Shown in pieces: positions 35,550 through 44,249 of a stretch of DNA of 64,000 nt (positions within the stretch are counted from its first letter, which is position 1; each line of letters begins with the position of its first letter). The stretch lies in the NCBI GenBank assembly GCA_963698395.1, contig CAVOQQ010000001.1, forward strand, positions 62,001 to 126,000, given 5' to 3'. The position numbers were made by a program, and so were the translations under genes. The stretch is from JBBQUN01 sp963698395. GTDB lineage: Bacteria > Actinomycetota > Acidimicrobiia > Acidimicrobiales > SZUA-35. A model generated the notes under the pieces. It had not been told where the DNA came from, made no database searches, and saw only the letters and a list, made by a program, of their open reading frames with translations.

Positions 35550-35826
35550 TCAGCCGAGAGGTAGGAGCGCTCGGACGATTGAACCGTTGCTGCTCGACGT
35601 GATGTCGACGGATCCGCCGATCTCGGCGGCTCGCTCGCGCATGGAGGACATGCCGACGCCGGGCACCCAAGGATTGTCTGAGGAGCCCGTGTCGCGGACG
35701 ATCACTTCGATGTGCTCATTTTCGTGATTGATCTGTATCCAGACCTGGTCGGTGCCGCTGTGTCGCGCCGAGTTCGTCACGGCCTCGGTGGCGATCCTTC
35801 GGGCGGGGTCCTTTTGCGGTGAGGTA
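35550..35826 (-). pseudogene. Histidine kinase relic (ATPase C-terminus)
   Basis: About 90 residues: R-I-A-T-E-A-V-T-N-S-A-R-H-S-G, V-R-D-T-G, V-G-M-S-S-M-R-E-R-A-A-E-I-G-G, then I-V-R-A-L-L-P. This is the N-box and G-box region of a NarL-type kinase. Upstream it runs straight into the start of the cysteine synthase-like gene on the other strand, so the rest is deleted. Confidence 0.6.
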
Positions 35827-35836
35827 GGGTCGCCGC

Positions 35837-36762
35837 GTGCAGAACCGGCCAGGAGCGCTCGCAGCGATCGGGAAGACTCCGGTCGCGAGGCTGTCGTCGT
35901 TCGGCGGGCCGGACGCCGCCGAGATCTGGGTCAAACTCGAGGCGGCGAATCCCACGGGCTCCTACAAGGACCGCATGGCCCTCGCCATGATCGAGGGAGC
36001 AGAGGCACGGGGTGAGCTTCGGCCCGGTCAGACCGTCGTCGAGTACACGGGCGGGTCGACTGGGAGTTCCCTTGCGTTCGTCTGCAGCATCAAGGGCTAT
36101 CCGCTCCGGATCGTGTCCTCGAACGTGTTCGCCGATGAGAAGCTTCTGACCATGCGCGCCTTTGGTGCCGATCTCGAGCTGGTCCACAGCGACGAGGGGA
36201 TTCATCCCGATCTGATTCCACAGATGCAGGCTCGTGTCGCAGAGATCGTCGAGGAGGAAGGCGCCTTTCCCACTGACCAGTTCAACAACCTCGACACACT
36301 TGATGGCTACCTGGAGATCGGTCGTGAGCTCGTCGAACAGATAGACGGCGAGATCCACGGCATCGCGGTCTATGTCGGTGTCGGCGGCGCCTACATGGGA
36401 ACGAGTCGGCCGATCCGCGAGCGTTGGCCCGATGTCGTTCGCACCGTCGTCGAACCTGCCGAGTCTGCGGTCATCGCTGGTCGTACCGCCGGAAGTCACA
36501 TGATCGAAGGCGGAGGCGTCGGCTTCGTCCCGCCGCTCATCACCCCTGACAGCTATGACCGTCTTGACGCGGTGAGCACAGAGGAAGCGTTCGACGCTGC
36601 TCGCACGCTTGCGCGAGTCGAGGGTGTCTGGACCGGGCCGAGCGGCGGAGCCAGCATCCTTGCGGCTGCCCGCCTTGCCAGGGAGCCGGTCCGGACACCG
36701 CGTCGTCACGCTTCAGCCTGACTCAGGGCTCAAGTACTTGAGCGGCGATCTGTACAGGTGAC
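35837..36762 (+). CDS. Cysteine synthase-like PLP enzyme (copy 2), shifted near the C-terminus
   Basis: GTG at 35837. N-P-T-G-S-Y-K-D-R-M-A carries the PLP Lys; Y-T-G-G-S-T-G-S-S-L-A and D-Q-F-N-N follow. The main frame stops at 36721, but a one-base shift near 36690 restores H-R-V-V-T-L-Q-P-D-S-G-L-K-Y-L-S-G-D-L-Y-R to 36762, matching the end of copy 1 at 20229. Total about 308 residues. Clearly paralogous in layout to copy 1. Confidence 0.75.
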
Positions 36763-37052
36763 GCCAGGATCGTCTCGGGCAAACCCACCTCGTTGAGCTT
36801 CGCATTCGTCGTGTCCACATCAACCAAAGGATCAGGCAGGTCGGTCGGCCAGTCAGATCGATTCCATGCCCGCTGCGGGCATGCAGGGTGGGTTGCGTCT
36901 TCCGGGTGTTGCCTCGGGGCTGGGGACACAGAGTTCGGCTTCGAGGCCGCCGAGGTCGGTGAAGAACCGGCGGAGCACGGGTTCCGAAGTCGGTGACGAA
37001 CCCGTCGGTCGCATCACGCTGCATGAGGCCGGGCGATCGAATGGGGGGACAG

Positions 37053-37589
37053 ATGGCTATTGGTCGCAGAGAAATTCTCAAAGGCCTCTTCGCGATACGT
37101 GAGCGGTGGGATTCACCACCACGGCAGCCGGCGCGCTCCCGAACAACGCCGGCGACGGAGTTTCTCCTCAGAGGTCGGCCTGACTGCTTTGCATGTCAGC
37201 GCATCCAACCTCCGTCTTTCGACAGCCGGTCGATCTGCTCCCACCACCGGTGAAAGCGTGCTGCTGAGCGCGGGGAGCTCGAGATCGACGCCATGGGGAT
37301 CAGTGGCACCATGCACGGTGTGTACCTGGTGATCGATTCGCCAGGAGCGGTCGGCGCATCCGCCCCGACCAGTATCGAGACGCACTACTTCGCCTTCCCT
37401 GGCGGCACCCTCGTTGGATCGGGAACGGCGTCGCTCGATGACGCCGAAGACGAGTTCGTGGTGCTCGGCGGCACCGGCGCATTCGCCGGTATCCGGGGAT
37501 CGTATGGCGCCATTCAGCGCCCGCTCGGGCTCGGCGGCGACGGCACCGCCAGCTATCAGTTCACATTCCTCACCCAGCAAGGATCCTGA
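37053..37589 (+). CDS. Secreted allene-oxide-cyclase/dirigent-like barrel protein, frameshifted
   Basis: Starts M-A-I-G-R-R-E-I-L-K-G-L-F, a Tat-like twin-Arg motif, with GGGGGGAC upstream. The signal region is then frame-shifted. The mature part from about 37180 reads S-A-S-N-L-R-L-S, T-H-Y-F-A-F-P-G-G-T-L-V-G-S-G and V-L-G-G-T-G-A-F-A-G-I-R-G-S-Y-G-A, the repeated strand-turn pattern of AOC-barrel proteins. About 175 residues. Next to the Hcp-like gene with the stop 1-2 bases from its start, so almost certainly one operon. Confidence 0.55.
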
Positions 37590-37590
37590 A

Positions 37591-38082
37591 ATGGCAGTCG
37601 ACATGCTCCTCAAGCTCGGAAGCGTTGTCGGTGAGAGCATCATCGCAGGTCACGAAGGCGAGATCGACGTTCTTGCGTGGTCATGGGGCGCGAGCAACTC
37701 GGTAGCTCGACTCCAGGTCAGGTCCAACAAGGTGACGTCGAGCTTCCAAGACCTCTCTTTGACGAAGTGCATCGATCGTTCGAGCGAAGACCTGCTCGAG
37801 CTGGTCGCGACCGGAGCACAGGTACCAGACGCTCAATTGACGGTGCGCAAGGCGGGTGACACCTCAGTCGATTACGTGGTCATCCGCTTCAAGCCCGTGA
37901 TCGTCAGACGTCTGTCTCGACCGGCGGGAGTGGCGGTGACGATCGATTGACCGAGAATGTCTCGCTCAACTTCGGGGCCTTCGAATACGTCTATACCCCT
38001 CCGGGTGAGAGAGGGCGTGGGTTCGACGGAGGAGTTCGCTTGGGACATCCAGGCTGCGAAGGCCATCACGGGCAACGTCTGA
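37591..38082 (+). CDS. Hcp-like protein (type VI tube-protein fold), frameshifted
   Basis: Starts M-A-V-D-M-L-L-K-L with AAGGA upstream. Hcp features: I-A-G-H-E-G-E-I-D-V-L-A-W-S-W-G, F-Q-D-L-S-L-T-K-C-I-D-R-S-S, A-Q-L-T-V-R-K-A-G, Y-V-V-I-R-F-K-P-V. After 37950 the frame shifts: E-N-V-S-L-N-F-G-A-F-E-Y-V-Y-T-P, then S-T-E-E-F-A-W-D-I-Q-A-A-K. Total about 160 residues, normal for Hcp. No other type VI gene is in the window and actinobacteria are not known for that system, so another role is likely. Confidence 0.65.
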
Positions 38083-38133
38083 CGCCCACCGAACGGTTGG
38101 GTGTCGCCGGTGTTCAGGTGATCGGTGGTGGTG

Positions 38134-39040
38134 TCAGGCTGATCGCTGCCGCAATGGTCTCGCCACCGCGGTCGATATCGGCGGAGCGGCCGAGCGTGGC
38201 GGGGGTGTCGCGTCCGGTGCTGCCATCATCGGGAAGCGGCGCCAGCCGTGACCGGACTCGTGGAAGCCGATTGCTGGTGTGGTCGCTCCGTCACACGACA
38301 CGATCAGGGCCTTGGTGGCTCCCATCTCGCTGAAGTGTTGACCGAGCTGGATCTGAGGGCCACAGTGATAGTCGTTGCAGACGTCGGAACGTTCCGTTCG
38401 AGGTAGCGCACAGCCCTGGTCACCGTGATAGACGCAGCTGCCCTCGACCGAATGCTCGGGCAGGCGGTCCAGATAGTGAGCGGTTACGTCGGCCTCCGTC
38501 ATTCCGGGATGCTCGTGACAGAACCGTTGGATCGTGTCGACCGTCAGGAAGGCATGGCTGGCCGCCCCAAGGGTGCAGCATCGGCCCGCGGAAGTGGCGC
38601 AGGCAGCGGACATCAGGGGGTGCTCGGGGCTCCTCTCCGCCACGGTCCGTCGGCGACTTCGGGGCCTCCTCGGCAAAGGCGGCCGTAACCACCTGATTCA
38701 CACGCGTGCCGAAGTCGACTCGTCGTTCATCCGGAAGCGATGAAAGTGGCCGATCTTGGCGTGGCACGAGTCCGTAGGCGATCTCGGCCGGGTCGCCGCC
38801 CAGCTCGGCAGCGGCAGCGTCGATCTCGGACCCGTGAGTTTCGATGATCTGGCACAGACTGGTGATGTGGGTCTGCCATCGAGCGACGTGAGCCTGCCAT
38901 CGCCGTTCGCGGACCAGAGCGGCAGCCTCTTGGATCCGTCGGGTCTGGCGACTCCGCGCCGAGCAGACACCGCTCCTGACCGCCTCGTGACGATCGATCA
39001 GTGCGTTGCAGAATCGGCAGGTCGGTTGCCACGGCAGCGC
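38134..39040 (-). CDS. Cysteine-rich protein with YkgJ-like Fe/Zn cluster region, frameshifted
   Basis: N-terminal C-R-F-C-N-A-L-I-D and C-S-A, then a helical region (Q-I-I-E-T-H-G-S-E-I-D-A-A-A-A-E-L). After a shift near 38640: C-A-T-S-A-G-R-C-C-T-L-G-A-A-S-H-A-F, C-H-E-H-P-G-M-T, S-C-V-Y-H-G-D-Q-G-C-A-L-P-R and C-N-D-Y-H-C-G. The G-x-C-C, C-x-L-P and C-x-x-x-x-C spacing resembles the YkgJ family of cluster-binding proteins. The start is undefined and the stop uncertain. Confidence 0.5.
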
Positions 39041-39069
39041 GGTCGCCTGCAGCGATGTAGGTCGCCCGG

Positions 39070-39252
39070 TCAACCCGGGTCTTCCTGCCGTTGGAACACT
39101 CGCTTCACTTCGACGTTCGGAGCCGCGAAATTGGCCAGCCCATCCGGCGAGACCGGACGTCCGCTGGTTCCTGCACATGTCACCGACAGTAGTGCAAGCG
39201 CCAGGATCCATCCGAAGGGACGCCGCCGCCGATGCCGTGCTCGATCAGGCAT
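39070..39252 (-). CDS. Short protein with signal peptide, possibly truncated
   Basis: 60 residues: arginine-rich N-terminus, a hydrophobic core (G-W-I-L-A-L-A-L-L-S-V-T-C-A) and 35 further residues. C-A-G after the core could be a weak lipobox. No family was recognised. It may be the start of a longer broken gene. Confidence 0.3.
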   Translation of the reverse strand: MPDRARHRRRRPFGWILALALLSVTCAGTSGRPVSPDGLANFAAPNVEVKRVFQRQEDPG

Positions 39253-39467
39253 CGGTCATCCAGGGCGACCGAAACCCTCAAGTAGGGCGAGTGCGAGGAG
39301 CGGGCCACACGATTGGCGCAGTCGTTTCTCGTCCCCGGGTGGAAGGTGGTCGTGTCCCAGAACCTCACACGACGCTCACGCAACGAGAGCAGATTGGGGC
39401 TGGTCAGCGTGGTGTCGGAGCAAGGTGACTTTCGGCTTGGTCACCCGTCGAACCTCGTTCTACTGCG

Positions 39468-41146
39468 TCAGCACACGGTGACGGTTCCGGTGGTCGGGTC
39501 GATCTCGACCTCGTCGTCGGTTCGGACGGAGCGCAGGAGCCCTGAGACGCCGACGATGGCGGGGACGCCGAACTCGCGGGCTGACGATCGCGGTGTGGCT
39601 CATCGGACCGCCCTCTTCCACGGCAACGGCACCAAGCAGCGGGAAGATGCTGTTGAACGACGGGCTGGTGAACGGCGCGATCAGCACGTCGCCTTCCTCG
39701 ATCGCATCGAAGTCGCTCATCGGGACGAGCGATCACGACGGGCGCGCCCGCGGTACACGCCGCCCCCGATCCCCTGACCGACCAAGGCTTCCCCGGCGGC
39801 TGCTGCCGACTCGCCCTGCATCGCGTCGATGAGCGCCATCACGGCGCGAGTTGCCCGCGCCATCGGCTTCGGGAATGCGTCGAGTGGCGGGGGCGGTTCC
39901 TCCTCGCCGAGCAACGTCGGCGCATCGAGCGAGAGCTGGAACGTGCGCTCGGCATCGCGTTCGCGGATCTGGTCGACCGAGGGAGTACGCGCGCCGCGGA
40001 GCAGTCCGGCGAGCTCGGCGCCGTCGCAGTGGATGACGTGCGCCGCGTCGGCGAGAGCCGCGCCACGTTGCTCCAAGCGTCGCCCGATCTCGATCAGGGC
40101 TCGCCTGGCGATTCCGGCCGGCCAGTTCAGGCGCAGTCCGACGTTGTCGTCGCGAAGGCGAAGCCCGTATCGGGCCTCGGCGAGCAGTTCGTCGAACAGC
40201 GCTCGCTGATCGGCCGGAACCCGCTCACGCAGCGCCGTCGGATCGGGCGTCGGGGTGTGGGCGTCGGGGTCGAGGGCAGCGACGATCCGCCACTGGAGGT
40301 GGGGCTGTTCGTGGAGTGTGGGACAGTCGACGTCGTCGCTGTTGAGGAGCCGCCAGCCGTGAAGTTCGAGCCAGCGGTCGATCGCCGTTGCTGCCTGTGG
40401 CGAGCGGGAGCGGAGCTCGGCGATGGAAGACGGTGCAGCGCCGCGTCGCGGGCAGCGGCAAGGGCGCGCGCCGCCGGGGCGAGCAGATCGCGGGTCTCGA
40501 CGGTGAGCGGCGACGAACCCGAGAGCAGCGGCGTCGCCTCCGCGGCGGTGATGCCCCAGCCGGCGCAGTGGGCGAGGTAGTCGCCGCACGGCACGATGTC
40601 GCCGCCGTGGGTCGCGAAGCCCAGCACGAACTGCTCGGCCAAATGATCGGCGAGTTCCTCGACGTGCGCCGCGAGTGCGTCGTCGCTCGCACCCGCCGGA
40701 TCGAACGCCTGGAAGCGCAGGTTCTCGGACAACACGCCGCTGCGACCGCCACGATCGAACCAGTCGTCGACGTCCTCGCGCCAGCGGCGCTCGACCCAGG
40801 CCTGCCGGGCGGTTCGGTTGCGACGGCGCAGCTCGGGGTGGAGACGTGCGACGAGCCACATGATCGGCCTCGGCGGCGGTGCACCACCCTTGCCGTTGTC
40901 GCCGATCGCCTTCGGACGGGCGTACACGTACCCGTGCACGTTGGCGAACTCCATCGTCTCCAGCGGCAGGCCGAACCGCGCGGTGAGCGTCTCGAAGCCA
41001 TCGGACGCTCCGTCGGCGATCGTGCGCATGAAGCGCGTGCCGGGTCTGCGTCCGTGGTGCGTGGTGTCGAGCATCCACTGGCCGGGGCCCGGCGGAACGA
41101 ATTCGGCGGTGGGGGAGCTCGATGTCGTATCGCTGGTCATCGTCAT
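39468..41146 (-). CDS. PEP-utilising enzyme with mobile phospho-His domain, frameshifted
   Basis: The N-terminal 250 residues (G-P-G-Q-W-M-L-D-T-T-H-H-G-R-R, V-H-G-Y-V-Y) are followed by a helical central part in a second frame. Then comes the mobile domain in a third and fourth: I-A-P-F-T-S-P-S-F-N-S-I-F-P, E-E-G-G-P-M-S-H-T-A-I-V-S-R with the phosphorylated His, and F-G-V-P-A-I-V-G-V. The ATP-grasp domain of PEP synthase is absent. Related to the C-terminal half of rifampicin phosphotransferase-type enzymes. Shifts near 40430, 39725, 39590. About 558 residues. The reaction cannot be named. Confidence 0.65.
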
Positions 41147-41198
41147 GTGCCTGGTACTTCTCGCTCGGTCCGCACACTTGGATGCAGATACGCTGTCG

Positions 41199-41211
41199 TC
41201 AATGACATTGA
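41199..41211. promoter_or_regulatory. Palindrome TCAATG-A-CATTGA, putative TetR operator
   Basis: Perfect 6-base arms around a central A in the 97-base gap between the PEP-utiliser and the divergent TetR gene. Position and symmetry fit a TetR site controlling both. Confidence 0.5.
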
Positions 41212-41243
41212 GTCTGCACTAAAGGCAGTGGTACTGTCAAGAG

Positions 41244-41826
41244 GTGACCGATACCCAGCGCTCGTACCGCAGCCCGTTGCGCGAAGCCCAGGCCGGCCGA
41301 GACGCGTGTCCACATCGTCGAGACGATGATCCGCCAGCTCGCGGAGACAGGGGGGACCGACTTCTCGATCCGCAGACTCGCCGACGCCGCCGACGTCTCC
41401 GAGCGCACCGTCTACCGCCATTTCCCCGACCGTGACGCCCTGCTCGACGCCGTCAACGACCACTTCGGCGAGGTGATGTCGACGGGCCGCCGCGAAGAGG
41501 AGCTCGCGGACCTCGACGAACTCGCTCGGTTCGTGCCGGACGTCTTCCGCGACTTCGACCAGCACGCTGCGGCGACCAAGGCCTCGATCCTGATCAATCC
41601 CGATCCGGCACGGCTCTTACCGACGCAGCAGCGACGCACCGAGCTCATCATCGATGTCTGTCGTCGCTCCTTTCCCGACCTGCCCGAAGCCGACCAGCGC
41701 CGACTCGGTCAGCTCATCCGTACGATCACCTCGACCTTCAACTGGCTGCGCATGCGCGAGGAGTTCGGGATGACCGCCGACGAGTCCGGGGAGCTGATCG
41801 GCTGGGTTGTCCGTGGTCACCGATGA
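41244..41826 (+). CDS. TetR-family regulator, one frame shift
   Basis: GTG at 41244 (M-T-D-T-Q-R-S-Y-R-S-P-L). After a shift near 41300 the HTH is clear: F-S-I-R-R-L-A-D-A-A-D-V-S-E-R-T-V-Y-R-H-F-P-D-R-D-A-L. The ligand domain runs to 41826. About 193 residues. Divergent from the PEP-utiliser gene. Confidence 0.8.
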
Positions 41827-42090
41827 CATTCGCCGAACCGGTCGGCTCGGCACCCCATCCGACGAGCCGGCCTGATCCCCGACTCGTCGCCAAGGCGGTG
41901 GGAGGAGATCAAGAAGACCAAGGGTGAGCTGTCCGCCGAGACCCGGGCTGGGCTCGAGGCCGGACTCCGACGAGCTCGGTCGGTCTGAGTGGGAGCGGAT
42001 GTCGGTCGTGATCGATCGGCTGGCCGCCCGGCCGTCTGCGGGAATGTCAGAGTCACGGTGTCTCGGGTGGAGTACATACCCCTTGTTTCT

Positions 42091-42102
42091 AAGCGAACGC
42101 TT
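42091..42102. promoter_or_regulatory. Palindrome AAGCG-AA-CGCTT upstream of the SDR gene
   Basis: Perfect 5-base arms, 17 bases before the SDR start. The A-A-G-C-G-N-N-C-G-C-T-T form is common among TetR operators; the TetR gene at 43366 is a candidate regulator. Confidence 0.4.
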
Positions 42103-42118
42103 TGTTACGCTCGCAGCC

Positions 42119-42932
42119 ATGGGAACTCTGAAGGATCGGTATGGGGACTGGGCGTTGGTGGTCGGGGCCACGTCGGGAATCGGGCGAGCCTTGACCGATC
42201 AGTTGGCCGACGCTGGTTTGAATGTCGTGACCGTGGCCCGTACTGAAGAGACACTGGAGCGTCAGGCCGAGGCGCTTCGTGCCGCTCACGGGGTCGAAGT
42301 GGTCCCCGTCGTTGCCGATCTGGCCCGGATCGATGGCGTCGCAGCGGTGATCGCCGGGGTCGGTGAGCTGGAGATCGATGTGCTGGTTCCCTGCGCTGCG
42401 ACTGAGGGCGGCGGCTACTTCGTCGAGGGATCGACCGAAGCCCAGCAGCGCATGTTGCAGATGAACTGCGCCGCTCCGACGCAGCTCGTTCAGCATTTTG
42501 GTGCTGCGATGGCCAAACGCCGGCGGGGTGCGATCCTGCTGGTGTCGAGCTTGTCGGGTTGGACGGGTCAGCCGTACATGGCGCAGTACGGCGCTTCGAA
42601 AGCGTACATCTTGTCGCTCGGCGAGGGCCTGTATCGCGAGATGAAGGATCTCGGTGTGGATGTTGCGGTGTTGTCTCCCGGTCCGACCGACACGCCGATG
42701 GCAGCAGCGACAGGAATCGACTTTGCCAAGATGAGCATGAAGGTCATGGACCCGACCGACGTCGCCGCAGCCGGGCTGGCAGCGCTTGGCCGACGGCGAG
42801 AACGCGATCCCCGGGGCGCGCAACAAGATGATGGCGATCATCATGACTCGCCTCATGCCGCGCCGGGCCGTCGGCGCGATGTTCCACAAGATGATGGGGC
42901 GAGCACTCCACATCTCAGCACCGGTCGCATGA
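42119..42932 (+). CDS. Short-chain dehydrogenase, shifted near the C-terminus
   Basis: Start M-G-T-L-K-D-R-Y-G-D-W-A-L. Cofactor motif V-V-G-A-T-S-G-I-G-R-A, catalytic Ser region I-L-L-V-S-S-L-S-G, Y-G-A-S-K-A-Y. P-C-A-A takes the place of the usual N-N-A-G. After about 42785 the frame shifts and continues N-K-M-M-A-I-I-M-T-R-L-M-P-R-R-A, ending I-S-A-P-V-A at 42932. About 270 residues. Substrate unknown. Confidence 0.8.
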
Positions 42933-42988
42933 CCAAGCCCTCGCAACAAGTCACGACAGTCGCAACAGCGAGGAACGAAGGAACCACG

Positions 42989-43305
42989 GTGAGATTCTCG
43001 ACACAGCACCACCATGTCACCTTGACCACTTGACCTCACAGCCGGACAAGGCCTCCGAAACCAGGGAGCTGCTCGCCCGATGCGCCCAACGGATCACAGC
43101 GAAGAAGGCGGAGAACGGACCCGTGAGTTGGTGCGCTTCGGCGGGCGATGACGACGGTGTGTTCTTCGTCAACGCCCTGTTGGAAACTCAAGAAGCAGTC
43201 GATTTCCACGTTGCGAACATCGCTGACATCACCGCCAACTTCGGTCCGTTGATGGCCGCACCGGCTCAGATCGTCATCACCCGCGTGCTTGTCAGCGCCA
43301 ACTGA
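42989..43305 (+). CDS. ABM-like (antibiotic biosynthesis monooxygenase fold) small protein, frameshifted
   Basis: GTG at 42989 after AGGAACGAAGGA; begins M-R-F-S-T-Q-H-H-H-V-T-L-T-T. One extra base near 43031 breaks the frame; the rest reads R-E-L-L-A-R-C-A-Q-R-I, F-F-V-N-A-L-L-E-T-Q-E-A-V-D-F-H. About 105 residues with the ferredoxin-like ABM pattern. Likely co-transcribed with the SDR. Confidence 0.55.
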
Positions 43306-43318
43306 CTCGCCGGTGCCC

Positions 43319-43334
43319 GGACCCGGTCGGGTCC
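43319..43334. terminator. Short hairpin GGACCC-GGTC-GGGTCC
   Basis: Perfect 6-base stem with a 4-base loop, 14 bases after the ABM-like gene stop and 32 bases before the TetR start. No T-run follows, so it may be a weak terminator or a regulator site for the TetR gene. Confidence 0.35.
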
Positions 43335-43365
43335 TGGCACTATTGCTTCTACGGTGGGGAAGGCC

Positions 43366-43944
43366 ATGGGACGACCCAAGACGTACGACCGAGCAACCGT
43401 GACCGCAGTAGCGATGGAGCTGTTCTGGCAGCGCGGCTACCACGACGTGTCCACGCGCGACCTCGTTGACGCGATGGGGATCAACATGAACACGCTCTAC
43501 ACCGAGTTCGGAACCAAAGCCGGTCTGTTCAGTGCCGCGATCGAGCATTACGAACAACACGTCGTACCGCTCTACATCGGCGCCCTCGAACAGCCCGATG
43601 CATCCATCGAGACCATCCGCGACGTGCTCAACTCCTTCCCCGCCTTCGCCAAAGCCGACGACGTTCTCCGCGGTTGCCTCATCACCAACACCGCCACCGA
43701 GCTGGCTCCCACACCGGACACGAGCCACCAGGCCATGGCCCGCTACATCGAACGCCTCAACAACGCGTTCATCAACGCACTCCGAAACTCCGCAACCGAT
43801 GCCCCAGACGTCACCGCCATCGCCCGGTTCCTCACCACCACGATGCTCGGGCTGTTCGTCATGATCCGCGCCCAAACCCCGGCATCACTGCTGCAAGACA
43901 CCGCCGACTCAGCACTCGAATACATCGAAGGCAAACTCGGCTGA
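43366..43944 (+). CDS. TetR-family regulator
   Basis: 192 residues, intact. M-G-R-P-K-T-Y-D-R, then the HTH (S-T-R-D-L-V-D-A-M-G-I-N-M-N-T-L-Y-T-E-F-G-T-K). The start resembles the AcrR/ComR-like group beginning G-R-P-x-x-Y-D. An in-frame GTG 12 bases upstream is possible. It follows the SDR/ABM pair and could regulate them. Confidence 0.88.
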   Translation: MGRPKTYDRATVTAVAMELFWQRGYHDVSTRDLVDAMGINMNTLYTEFGTKAGLFSAAIEHYEQHVVPLYIGALEQPDASIETIRDVLNSFPAFAKADDVLRGCLITNTATELAPTPDTSHQAMARYIERLNNAFINALRNSATDAPDVTAIARFLTTTMLGLFVMIRAQTPASLLQDTADSALEYIEGKLG

Positions 43945-44249
43945 ACTGCCCCGCGATCATTCGTGCGGTACTCGCCGCTCGAGGCGACTCGCATCAGCGG
44001 GTTCCCGACGGCGTTGATCCGGGCCGGATCGCCCGCAGGTCGACCTGGCGTGAGTTGGCCGACCGCCTTGGGTCTGGATCACCATCGCCAGCTTCACCGC
44101 GACGGTGTGTTCGCCAACGCCAGTTGCCGACCGTCACGATCCAACGCCGCCTGACCGACCCTCGCCCGAGGTGTGACAATGGTAGCGAAGCGGAGGTGGA
44201 ACACGCGACAGGAACGATCGGGCCTCGGGTGCTGCGCTACCCCGTGATC
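43945..44249. other. Region without a recognisable gene
   Basis: 305 bases between the TetR gene and the convergent long ATPase gene. One open stretch (R-R-S-T-W-R-E-L-A-D-R-L-G) looks protein-like for 30 codons and may be a relic, but no family was recognised and no terminator was identified. Confidence 0.35.

Noticed and set aside
37591..38082. A complete type VI secretion system
   Set aside because: No sheath, baseplate, VgrG, ClpV or membrane-complex gene occurs in the window; only the Hcp-like protein is present.
41867..41987. Short coding-like stretch R-W-E-E-I-K-K-T-K-G-E-L-S as a separate gene
   Set aside because: About 35 codons without start, ribosome site or family; could be a relic but cannot be supported.
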